Source: Clostridiales bacterium (GTDB lineage Bacteria; Bacillota; Clostridia; Christensenellales; CAG-138). From it: a stretch of 17,057 bases of DNA. Under the pieces are notes generated by a model. That model did not search any database. It was not told the origin of the DNA and saw nothing but the letters and a program-made list of their open reading frames with translations. Position 1 is the stretch's first letter; the number at the start of each line of letters is the position of its first letter. The position numbers were made by a program, and so were the translations under genes. The stretch is taken from NCBI GenBank assembly GCA_012511925.1, contig JAAZFD010000290.1, positions 1-17,057 of the forward strand, written 5' to 3'. Positions 7,308 to 14,082 of the stretch are shown piece by piece.

Positions 7308-8204
7308 CTAATCTTTTAATTCATATTCAATGTTTTTTATGGTAAAGGCTGTTGTTTTAACATCAAAGGCAAATGTAATTTTTGCTTGTGCAAAACCTCC
7401 CCCCTGACCGCCGTCAAATGTTAAGACTGCGCCCATAACCAAATTGCCTGTTCCCCATTCAACGTAATGGTACGCAGTCCAATTAATTACACTTGTTATC
7501 TCTGCTTCCTTATCAAAATCCTCAAAAGTATGGTCATATGCCCACTCATTATAAAGTTCTTCGTTTACAGTGAACTCTACCGGTTCACCGCCCTTCGGGG
7601 TAATGGTAAACTTGTTGCCCTTGCCCCATTTGAGTGAAAACAGCCTTTCACCTACATCCTTTACATCTGCACTGAAGTATTCATCAAACGAAAAGTCAAC
7701 CTTTTTCAGTGTTGTACCATCGTAATATGCCACAAGTATTTGCTCTAAATGCCCGCTACCCGTAACAGCAATAATTAAATGACCGCCACCTTTAACCTTT
7801 GCGATATGGAGTTTATTGTTTCTTTCATAAAGGTATTGCGACCCGCAGTTAAAATCAACATATACTCTTTCCTTGGAAAATTTTCTAACAACAATGCGTA
7901 AATCATTATTTTCCTCGCCATGCTCAATTACTAATGCCATTGCCTTTGCAACTACCTTACCGCTTTCATCTCTTATTTCGCCGAACGAGTGCATATTTTC
8001 AGGAAAATCCGTGTTTGGCGGTGTATCCGTTGCAGGTGCGGGCTCTATTGGTCTAAGCGTAAGCGTAGGCGTAGGCGTAGCGGCAGCTTTTGGCGTACTG
8101 CTTTGCGTGGGTGCAGGGGTTGCAACTACAGGCTTGGAATTACAACCAGTAAATAAAACTACTAACATAATCAAAGTTAGTATTAGCGGAATAGATTTTT
8201 TCAT
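7308..8204 (-). CDS. Predicted lipoprotein, paralogue of the upstream neighbour (copy B)
   Basis: 298 residues. Signal peptide with lipobox LFTGC (Cys21), then a Thr/Pro/Ala-rich linker to about residue 65, then a domain of about 230 residues that I do not recognise. It aligns along its length with the product of 8305-9159: shared blocks include NMHSFGEIRDESGKVVA, KVDFSFDEY, LKWGKG, TPKGGEPVEFTVNEE, TFEDFDKEA, and the C-terminal TAFTIKNIEYELKD. The linker is coded partly by a hexamer tandem repeat (8056-8079). It should be anchored to the outer face of the membrane. Start ATG at 8202-8204 has a weak AGGGTG about 10 bases upstream. It is probably transcribed with the paralogue. Function unknown. 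Confidence 0.85.
   Translation of the reverse strand: MKKSIPLILTLIMLVVLFTGCNSKPVVATPAPTQSSTPKAAATPTPTLTLRPIEPAPATDTPPNTDFPENMHSFGEIRDESGKVVAKAMALVIEHGEENNDLRIVVRKFSKERVYVDFNCGSQYLYERNNKLHIAKVKGGGHLIIAVTGSGHLEQILVAYYDGTTLKKVDFSFDEYFSADVKDVGERLFSLKWGKGNKFTITPKGGEPVEFTVNEELYNEWAYDHTFEDFDKEAEITSVINWTAYHYVEWGTGNLVMGAVLTFDGGQGGGFAQAKITFAFDVKTTAFTIKNIEYELKD
8056..8079. repeat. Four-unit hexamer tandem repeat in a lipoprotein linker
   Basis: AGCGTA, AGCGTA, GGCGTA, GGCGTA in direct succession. On the minus strand these encode alternating Thr-Pro and Thr-Leu pairs. Unit gain or loss would change linker length by two residues without shifting the frame. Confidence 0.6.
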
Positions 8205-8266
8205 ATATTATGCACCCTAAAATATTTTATGAATTGCTTCAATGCTTATATTACGCTTGCTTGAGT

Positions 8267-8292
8267 GGGGCAAAAACATTAGTCCTTGCCCC
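8267..8292. repeat. GGGGCAA...TTGCCCC hairpin, copy 3
   Basis: Sits 12 bases past the stop of the lipoprotein gene at 8305-9159, just as copy 2 follows the other lipoprotein gene. The flank was therefore probably duplicated together with the gene. It lies between the two genes on the minus-strand transcript. Confidence 0.65.
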
Positions 8293-8304
8293 AACACTTT
8301 GCTA

Positions 8305-9159
8305 CTAATCCTTTATTTCATATTCGATGTTTTTTATGGTAAAGGCTGTTGTTTTGGCATCAAAGGCAAATGAAATTGTTGCGATTGCAAAGACTCCCGC
8401 ATGAGTGCCATCAAATGTTAGATATGCACTCATAACTAAATTACCTGTTGCCTCTTCAATGTGGAGGTATTTTGTTCGGTATGTTACGCTAACTATTGCT
8501 GCTTCTTTATCAAAATCTTCAAAGGTTTGACCGGAAGCAGACTTATTATATTTCTCTTCATTAACAGTAAACTCTACCGCTTCGCCCCCTTTTGGAGTAA
8601 CGGTAAACTTGGTGCCCTTGCCCCATTTAATTGAAAACAGCTGTATGGCTCTATTGTTATCATCGGCGCTTAGGTATTCGTCGAACGAAAAATCAACCTT
8701 TGTTAATGTTTTGCCATCATAAAATGCAGCAAGTATAGGCTGGAAAAAACCGTTAGTAGTAGTGTCAATAATTATATGACCGCCTTCAACCTTTACAATA
8801 TCGAGCTTGCCGTTTCTGTCTTTAAAATCATAGATGGTATTAAAGTCAACAAAAACACTTTCTTCTGCTTCATTTTCCACAGAAAATAGTATATCGTTGT
8901 TTTCTACAACTAGCGACATCGCCCATGCAACTACTTTACCGCTTTCATCCCTTAATTCACCGCTTGCGTGCATGTTTGCAGGCGCTGACGAGGTTTCGGG
9001 TGTTTGTGTTGGTTCTAAAGTTGTAGGTGCAGGGGTGTTTGTTGACGTGGGCGTAGGTGGTGTGGCGGTTGGGGTTGTAACTGTCGGCTTTGAATTACAT
9101 CCAGCGAATAATACTACTAACATAATTAATGCTAGTATAAGCGAAATAGATTTTTTCAT
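8305..9159 (-). CDS. Predicted lipoprotein, first of a tandem pair (copy A)
   Basis: 284 residues. Signal peptide nearly identical to copy B, with lipobox LFAGC (Cys21), then a Thr/Pro-rich linker to about residue 60. The same unrecognised C-terminal domain follows: MHASGELRDESGKVVAWAMS, KVDFSFDEYLSAD, KWGKGTKFTVTPKGGE, EDFDKEAAI, and TAFTIKNIEYEIKD. Ends with two consecutive TAG codons. GGAGG (minus strand, about 9166-9170) lies 6-7 bases before the ATG, and a perfect consensus promoter lies upstream, so it should be well expressed. The linkers of the two copies have diverged more than the domains. Function unknown. Confidence 0.87.
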   Translation of the reverse strand: MKKSISLILALIMLVVLFAGCNSKPTVTTPTATPPTPTSTNTPAPTTLEPTQTPETSSAPANMHASGELRDESGKVVAWAMSLVVENNDILFSVENEAEESVFVDFNTIYDFKDRNGKLDIVKVEGGHIIIDTTTNGFFQPILAAFYDGKTLTKVDFSFDEYLSADDNNRAIQLFSIKWGKGTKFTVTPKGGEAVEFTVNEEKYNKSASGQTFEDFDKEAAIVSVTYRTKYLHIEEATGNLVMSAYLTFDGTHAGVFAIATISFAFDAKTTAFTIKNIEYEIKD

Positions 9160-9215
9160 ATATGCCTCCGTTTTTTATTAGTTAACCTAAAATGTAAATA
9201 GAATAACTTACTACT

Positions 9216-9244
9216 ATTATATGGTAAACATATTGGTGTGTCAA
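9216..9244 (-). promoter_or_regulatory. Perfect consensus sigma-70/A promoter for the lipoprotein pair
   Basis: Minus strand: TTGACA (9239-9244), exactly 17 bp (9222-9238), TATAAT (9216-9221). Transcription would start near 9209, about 50 bases before the ATG at 9159. Confidence 0.85.
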
Positions 9245-9289
9245 TGAAAATTCAAGCAAAATAAAAATCTATAAAATTTCTAAATATAG

Positions 9290-9319
9290 TTGCCCACCCC
9301 CAGAAAATTATGGTATTAT
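9290..9319 (+). promoter_or_regulatory. Likely promoter for the 9350-12873 unit
   Basis: TTGCCC (9290-9295), 18 bp, then TATTAT (9314-9319) with an extended TGG just before it. ACCCCCA (9296-9302) and TGGGGGT (9336-9342) form a 7-bp inverted repeat around the start site; the second arm contains the ribosome binding site. Confidence 0.55.
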
Positions 9320-9349
9320 ATATTTAACAATCATTTGGGGGTATGTATT

Positions 9350-9808
9350 ATGAAGTATTTCAAAGCGTTTATGGTAAGTGTTTTAGCGGTTCTTTTGTTG
9401 CTATCACTTATAGGCTGTTCAACCTTTACTAACAATGAGGGGGAAGAAACACCATTCCCAACTTCTCAACATTCGGGCGAGGGAATAACGGTTACGCCTT
9501 ATCCCGAACCAAAGATTGTCAAAACCGAAATTAAGGAGTTAGAGCCTTTAGTTGAGCCTAATACTGCAAATTTTCACTACAAGGAATTCTACATGATGGA
9601 GGAATTTCTCGCACTGGTCGATGTGGCTATATATTGCGAGATAGTAAGGATAAGCGAATACTCTTGTTATTTTGCCTATGATAACGACAACGATTCTATC
9701 ACTTATATCGTTGGAATTGATGTTAGGGTTATAAAAAATTACACAGATAAGGAGTTAACCTACTTGGAAGAGGATATAATTCGCATTTCATACCCTCATA
9801 GCACATGA
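9350..9808 (+). CDS. Predicted lipoprotein, N-terminal part of a gene broken by an in-frame TGA
   Basis: 152 residues from the ATG at 9350. GGGGG (9337-9341) is 8 bases upstream. A longer frame from 9290 would use TTG with no ribosome site and would place residues ahead of a signal peptide, so 9350 is preferred. Hydrophobic signal with lipobox LIGC (Cys23), a short Thr/Pro-rich linker, then a domain of unknown family (MMEEFLALVDVAIYCEIVRISEY, DVRVIKNYT, EEDIIRISYP). It ends at TGA 9806-9808, directly followed in the same frame by 125 more codons that read like the rest of the domain. As it stands the product is truncated. Confidence 0.75.
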   Translation: MKYFKAFMVSVLAVLLLLSLIGCSTFTNNEGEETPFPTSQHSGEGITVTPYPEPKIVKTEIKELEPLVEPNTANFHYKEFYMMEEFLALVDVAIYCEIVRISEYSCYFAYDNDNDSITYIVGIDVRVIKNYTDKELTYLEEDIIRISYPHST

Positions 9809-10186
9809 GAAAATTGCGGTGCTGGCTTATATAATTTCAAAGTCGGCGATGAGTGCATACTGTTTTTAGGCAGAAATGAAACGATATTCCAAGAAAATTC
9901 TTCGCAGGAGTATTACGATGCTTTTCCTTATCGAATCGTCTTTGCAAATAATGTATTAGAAAAAACTGAAAAGGGTATAAACGGTTTTACATTTATGGCA
10001 CTTGCAAAAGGCGTGGAAAACAGTGCTGATTATGATAAAGCAAAACGCCCAATCGAGTGGTATTCGCTTGAAGAGGTCGAGCAGGCAATTCTTGAATATG
10101 CAGATAACTTCGAGGGCTTATCTCTTCGGGAGTATGCTACGAGGTCAAATAAAGGCTTGTATCGTCCGACAGAGGATAAATCATGA
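9809..10186 (+). pseudogene. C-terminal remainder of the broken lipoprotein gene
   Basis: Same frame as 9350-9808, open for 125 codons from just after the TGA to TGA 10184-10186. It begins ENCGAGLYNFKVGDECILFLG, which looks like continuation of a secreted domain, and ends TRSNKGLYRPTEDKS. The first in-frame ATG (9995) has no ribosome binding site and would drop about half of it. Read through, the whole gene would encode 278 residues. A single substitution to TGA explains the break. The stop overlaps the AGGAGG of the next gene. Confidence 0.75.
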
Positions 10187-10196
10187 GGAGGTAATT

Positions 10197-11861
10197 ATGA
10201 ACACACGCGCATTTTCAATCGTAGAGCTAATAATCGTACTTGCTGTAATAGGAATATTGGCGGCGATACTTATACCTGTAATGTCTAATGTGATAAAAAG
10301 TGCAAACGAAAAGTCTGCATTGTCAGACGCTAAAAACACACTTACGAGCTTTGAAGCGTACTATCAAGGCGAATCACAAAGCGCAACTGATTCAATTTTT
10401 ATTGTAAATAAAGCAAGCAAGTATTATGTTTATGGGTATTTCGAAAAAGAAAGGCTTATGCTTTCAAGTCGAATCAATCCCATAAAAGCAGAGGATATAG
10501 CCAGCTTAATTTCAAGCCTTAGTGCAAACGGCGGTATAGTGGCAATTGGTGAAAAACAAGAGGAAATTACAAGTCTTATTGAAACTCCAAACTCAACACA
10601 GGTTTTTAGCGGCTACCGCTTGATGTCGCTTGAGGGCGAGTTGAATTTAAACAGAGATGTATTAGCAATTCCTTTAGGCGCAAGCGAAAACCTTGTAGCC
10701 ACAATTACACCTTGGGAGTATGCAAATGTTATTCCGATTCAATGGAAAAGCGACAATCCTAACATTGCTCAAGTAGAAAACGGCACAGTAACAGGCATTT
10801 CAGGCGGAAACACTACTGTAACCGCATCGTATGGAGATATAACAGCTACTTGTAGTGTAATAGTTGAGGATTATATAGAGTTTTACGGCGATATAGCCGC
10901 ATTAAAGGTGCTTATAGAGGACGAATCAGACCCTATATTGTTCGTGAAAATTATGCAAAATGTTGAGGCAATAGATGTTTCGTTCCTATTCCCTATCGTA
11001 GTTCCAGAGGGGAAGATTGTTAGGTTGAATGTGGAAAATAAATATGTATTGTACCAATATTTCGCACCCGAGCATCACATATATGCTATGTTCATTAACA
11101 ATGGCGGCGATTTGTATATTGAAGGAGATTACAATAAAGATGGGTTGAGTAATTATGGCAATGTAGATGCTAATGCCGGGGGCGAAAACTGTTTGATTGA
11201 AAACCGAAATGGCGGAAAAGTAACCTTTTTGGGAGGACACATAACACAAAGTGTATATTCCTCTGGCACAAAAAAGTATGGGATAATAAACAAAGATGGT
11301 ACAGTTGAGTTTGCTGATGCCGAAACATATCTCAGCAGTTATAGTAGATCAGATTTTGGAGCAACCGCCACAGCGATTTATAACGGTGAAAAAGGAACGC
11401 TGATTATTCGTGGAGGTGAAATATCAGGCGGAGATGCGTCAATAGTTAATTACGGAGAAATTGTAGAAATTTCTGGTGGCTCAATTGGTTTAATTACCAA
11501 CCATGGTTTAATAAAAGAAATATCAGGCGGTACGCTGTATGCAAGCGAAAAAGGCTATGCCATTGAAAACATAGGAAAAGCTGCCGAAATACAAATAATC
11601 AGCGGAGGGATATTTGGTGTAAAATATGATGAATTCGGATATACCCAAGAGAATTTAATACTATTGAGCGAAAACAGTAAAATCGGTAAAATTACAGGCG
11701 GTACTTTCTTAGGTGTTACAGCTATAGAATATGAAAATATATCCGATGTGCGCGGCATTGTGCACGGTGGTTATTTCTTGCAGGAAGTTCCTGCGGAGTT
11801 GATAGCAACGGGTAAATCGTGCAAGTTTAATGAGAAGTTGGGGCTGTTTGAAGTATCGTGA
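10197..11861 (+). CDS. Prepilin-like module fused to an Ig-like domain and a Gly-rich beta-helix-like domain
   Basis: 554 residues. The frame opens earlier, but AGGAGG (10186-10191) five bases before this ATG and the prepilin leader fix the start. Residues 1-5 (MNTRA) are the leader; F6 is +1, E10 is +5, and a hydrophobic helix runs to about 30. Residues 30 to about 113 match the BtuF fusion at 3838 (SN-I-ANEKSALSDA, TSF, YYVYGY, SL-ANGG). Residues about 154-223 form a Big_2-type Ig-like domain (WKSDNPNIAQVENG, then TVTGISGGNTTVTASYG). Residues about 295-530 carry a recurring ISGG/ITGG/IRGG motif after short strands, consistent with a right-handed beta-helix. No sortase motif. Likely a surface or pilus-displayed adhesin-like protein; this role is inferred. 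Confidence 0.88.
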   Translation: MNTRAFSIVELIIVLAVIGILAAILIPVMSNVIKSANEKSALSDAKNTLTSFEAYYQGESQSATDSIFIVNKASKYYVYGYFEKERLMLSSRINPIKAEDIASLISSLSANGGIVAIGEKQEEITSLIETPNSTQVFSGYRLMSLEGELNLNRDVLAIPLGASENLVATITPWEYANVIPIQWKSDNPNIAQVENGTVTGISGGNTTVTASYGDITATCSVIVEDYIEFYGDIAALKVLIEDESDPILFVKIMQNVEAIDVSFLFPIVVPEGKIVRLNVENKYVLYQYFAPEHHIYAMFINNGGDLYIEGDYNKDGLSNYGNVDANAGGENCLIENRNGGKVTFLGGHITQSVYSSGTKKYGIINKDGTVEFADAETYLSSYSRSDFGATATAIYNGEKGTLIIRGGEISGGDASIVNYGEIVEISGGSIGLITNHGLIKEISGGTLYASEKGYAIENIGKAAEIQIISGGIFGVKYDEFGYTQENLILLSENSKIGKITGGTFLGVTAIEYENISDVRGIVHGGYFLQEVPAELIATGKSCKFNEKLGLFEVS

Positions 11862-11913
11862 GGTGTATTCGGTTGCGATGCGTTAAGTTCAACTATTCAA
11901 GGAGGAAATTAAA

Positions 11914-12873
11914 ATGAAAAATCAAAAACTATTTGGGTTGATAGCTATAATTCTGATTATTATGCTATGCTCTGCCTGTGCTAGCGAGGTTGATGTTAGT
12001 CCTGCAATTACGGACACACAAACGGAAGCTCCAACAAATGAGCCTACGGAAGAACCTACGCAAGAACCAATAATCAAACCTACAACAAAGGTTGAAATCG
12101 ATTACGATAAAGACTTGAACGGCTATGGCTACGAAGCCGAACATACAAGCGATATAGCTTATGCTTTCGCTATGCCTAACGAGGAAGTTGAGTTTGGAAA
12201 TCGCAAATGGATTTTGAAAATCTATAACGCATATTATGGCGAGAATGAAACCTTAACTCGTACGCTTGAACTTAGCATGGGCGAAACAAAAATTGAAATT
12301 CCTACCGAATATGCTTGGGAAGCGGTGTCTTTTTCGATTACCGACTTTGGAAAAGAGCATTGGACAACTAATTTATCGACTATTCATAATTGTTTAATTT
12401 ACATAACCTGCGGAGGTACGCAATCGCCCATACGCACTTATGTTGTGCGATTTGTTAGTAGCGAAAAAATGCAACTTGATTCCGTTTTCGAGGGAAACCC
12501 GTCCGAATTTGGCAAGGATACCGTTGTAATAAGGCGGCATTTCTATATTTGCGGCGATGCAAGCGTTTATACGGAGTATAAGGTTATAGACTTCCGACAT
12601 GTTCAAAAATCGCTTGAGTATAAGGTTGCACAGGGTTCGGACCGTACCGTATTAAAGGATTTTGAAGCATACATTCTAAAATCGAATGGCAAGTATGCAA
12701 AAGGAACGATCAAAGAAGGCTCAACCATTAAACTTCAAAAAACCGATTTAGATACAAGGGTTTATTTTGAAACGGATAGCGGCGACAAGGGCTATTTTCT
12801 GTTCGACTTTGAGTTTGAGCTTATAAACGGCATAAGAGCAAACGAGATTGTTGAATGCAATTATGCAGGGTAG
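11914..12873 (+). CDS. Predicted lipoprotein of unknown function
   Basis: 319 residues. Signal peptide with Cys22 in LCSAC, then a Thr/Pro/Glu linker with EPT-type repeats to about residue 62, then a domain of about 250 residues rich in beta strands. I do not recognise its family. GGAGG (11901-11905) lies 8 bases before the ATG. It follows the prepilin-module gene by 52 bases on the same strand and ends in TAG ahead of a strong terminator, so it is the last gene of that unit. It differs from the duplicated lipoproteins at 7308-9159 in sequence. Confidence 0.83.
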   Translation: MKNQKLFGLIAIILIIMLCSACASEVDVSPAITDTQTEAPTNEPTEEPTQEPIIKPTTKVEIDYDKDLNGYGYEAEHTSDIAYAFAMPNEEVEFGNRKWILKIYNAYYGENETLTRTLELSMGETKIEIPTEYAWEAVSFSITDFGKEHWTTNLSTIHNCLIYITCGGTQSPIRTYVVRFVSSEKMQLDSVFEGNPSEFGKDTVVIRRHFYICGDASVYTEYKVIDFRHVQKSLEYKVAQGSDRTVLKDFEAYILKSNGKYAKGTIKEGSTIKLQKTDLDTRVYFETDSGDKGYFLFDFEFELINGIRANEIVECNYAG

Positions 12874-12888
12874 AGGGTGTTCCTAAAT

Positions 12889-12915
12889 AAAAAGGAAGCT
12901 GCGGCTTCCTTTTTT
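12889..12915 (+). terminator. Rho-independent terminator
   Basis: AAAAAGGAAGC (12889-12899), loop TGCG, GCTTCCTTTTT (12904-12914) and further T. The A-rich left arm makes it possibly bidirectional. Ends the 9350-12873 unit. Confidence 0.92.
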
Positions 12916-12956
12916 CGTAACAATTTCTTTTCAAAAACCGTCATTTTTTTACTACC

Positions 12957-12985
12957 TTGACAATATATATTTATGATGATAATAT
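12957..12985 (+). promoter_or_regulatory. Promoter for the ABC transporter operon
   Basis: TTGACA (12957-12962). The -10 is either GATAAT (12978-12983, 15-bp spacer) or TAATAT (12980-12985, 17-bp spacer). It lies about 45 bases before the first permease start. Confidence 0.65.
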
Positions 12986-13030
12986 AGGAAAGATGAATGG
13001 CTATACTAATAACACAAATTGGAGTTTAAC

Positions 13031-13684
13031 ATGTTACTACAAAATCTTAAAAACTTTTTTGTAAAAAACAAGGTGTTATCTTCTGCATTCGTTGTTTTGC
13101 TTGCGGTATGCTTCTTTGGGGGTTTGTTTGGGCTAAACCAATTAGTGCGTGAAACAAACCTGTATAACGCTTATATGTTTGAAAAAAGAACCTATACCGT
13201 AAATGTGCCGGACGGTGTCGCAGTCGATGCGGCACTGTCCGCCTATATAAGCAGGCACAAAAGCAAGAATGGGATAATACAAGCAGAGATTAGCAACTTT
13301 GATAACCCTTCTGAGAAGCTAACCGCATTATGTTTTACTTACGATGGAATGGATTACCCTGCAACCGTAGGAAACAATATAATGAATATTAACAGCGATA
13401 CTAGCAAAAAAGAAGTCATTTTAAACGGTGAGCGCTTAGAAGAAAAAATCGGCACAAAGTATATGATAAACGGCGAGGAATATACTGTAATCGGAGTTGA
13501 CAATTCTTTCAATGGAACAAATGTAATAGCATACAACTCGCTTTCCAATAAGAATTGCGTAAAATCAATCGAAATATTGTTGATAAATGTGTTAACTCAA
13601 AAAGAGCATGAAGAGCTTTCTGAAACACTTTATGAGCTGTTTACGGGTTGCGGTATTGTTTTACCTGATGTTAGCGGTGTTTAG
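13031..13684 (+). CDS. FtsX/MacB-type ABC permease, N-terminal part, ended by an in-frame TAG
   Basis: 217 residues from the ATG at 13031, chosen because GGAG (13021-13024) sits 6 bases upstream; a TTG at 13019 overlaps that site. One transmembrane helix (about 15-37) then an extracytoplasmic domain of about 175 residues with VILNGERLEEKIGTKYMING, as in MacB-type periplasmic domains. It ends in TAG at 13682. The same frame then has RIWDM, a second TAG at 13700, and the remaining three-helix half (13709-14080). Joined, the gene would be 349 residues, an ordinary size for this permease type. Whether the two halves are separate proteins or a broken gene cannot be settled from sequence. Confidence 0.78.
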   Translation: MLLQNLKNFFVKNKVLSSAFVVLLAVCFFGGLFGLNQLVRETNLYNAYMFEKRTYTVNVPDGVAVDAALSAYISRHKSKNGIIQAEISNFDNPSEKLTALCFTYDGMDYPATVGNNIMNINSDTSKKEVILNGERLEEKIGTKYMINGEEYTVIGVDNSFNGTNVIAYNSLSNKNCVKSIEILLINVLTQKEHEELSETLYELFTGCGIVLPDVSGV

Positions 13685-13708
13685 AGGATTTGGGATATGT
13701 AGCCCCTA

Positions 13709-14080
13709 TTGATTCCGGTAATAGTGCTATTACTGTTAGCCTTCACAAATTTGGGTTATTTGTACGCTTTTTTTCTAAAACAGAGACACAAGCAAATAAC
13801 GATAATGCGTATATGCGGAGCAACAAAAACGAGAGTTATCCTGCTAATATTAGCGGAAATGCTTGTTATAGTAATAGGGATGTTCATAATTGCGGCACTT
13901 GCTTTTAAGTTCCTAAGCCCCTTAATATATAAAAATTCCACTTTGCCATTTTTGTATTCTTTGAATATTTGGCATTATATAATGGTATTTTGCGCCGTTA
14001 CCGTAGCTTCCGTTATATTTTTCTTGCCGACAATTAACAATAGCTCGGACATAAATCTTTCCGAATGTAAGGAGGCGTAA
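13709..14080 (+). CDS. FtsX/MacB-type ABC permease, C-terminal part
   Basis: 123 codons in the same frame as the preceding fragment. Three hydrophobic helices (about 3-22, 43-70, 89-108). The loop KQRHKQITIMRICGATKTR between the first two is the coupling motif of FtsX-domain permeases (compare INNKRAFKAYSISGM in the next gene). The start is uncertain: TTG 13709 has no good ribosome site, the ATG at 13697 is followed at once by TAG, and the next ATG (13805) falls inside the domain. It is followed after two bases by the second permease gene, whose AAGGAGG lies inside this gene's end. Confidence 0.7.
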   Translation: MIPVIVLLLLAFTNLGYLYAFFLKQRHKQITIMRICGATKTRVILLILAEMLVIVIGMFIIAALAFKFLSPLIYKNSTLPFLYSLNIWHYIMVFCAVTVASVIFFLPTINNSSDINLSECKEA

Positions 14081-14082
14081 AT

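Noticed and set aside
7052..7345. 97-codon frame after btuD
   Set aside because: It runs through repeats and into the antisense of the lipoprotein gene, with no motif.
9806..9840. Selenocysteine at the in-frame TGA
   Set aside because: No convincing stem-loop follows the TGA, the protein type is not a known selenoprotein, and other genes show nonsense codons of different kinds.
10002..10196. 65-codon N-terminal extension of the prepilin-module protein
   Set aside because: It overlaps the real frame of the broken lipoprotein gene, lacks a ribosome site, and would put residues before a class III leader.
13682..13702. Genome-wide TAG recoding
   Set aside because: radC, both duplicated lipoproteins and the 11914-12873 lipoprotein end in TAG at sensible positions, the last just before a terminator, so TAG works as stop here.
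13690..13908. 72-codon frame overlapping the C-terminal permease half
   Set aside because: The overlapping frame encodes clear transmembrane helices and the FtsX coupling loop; this one has none.
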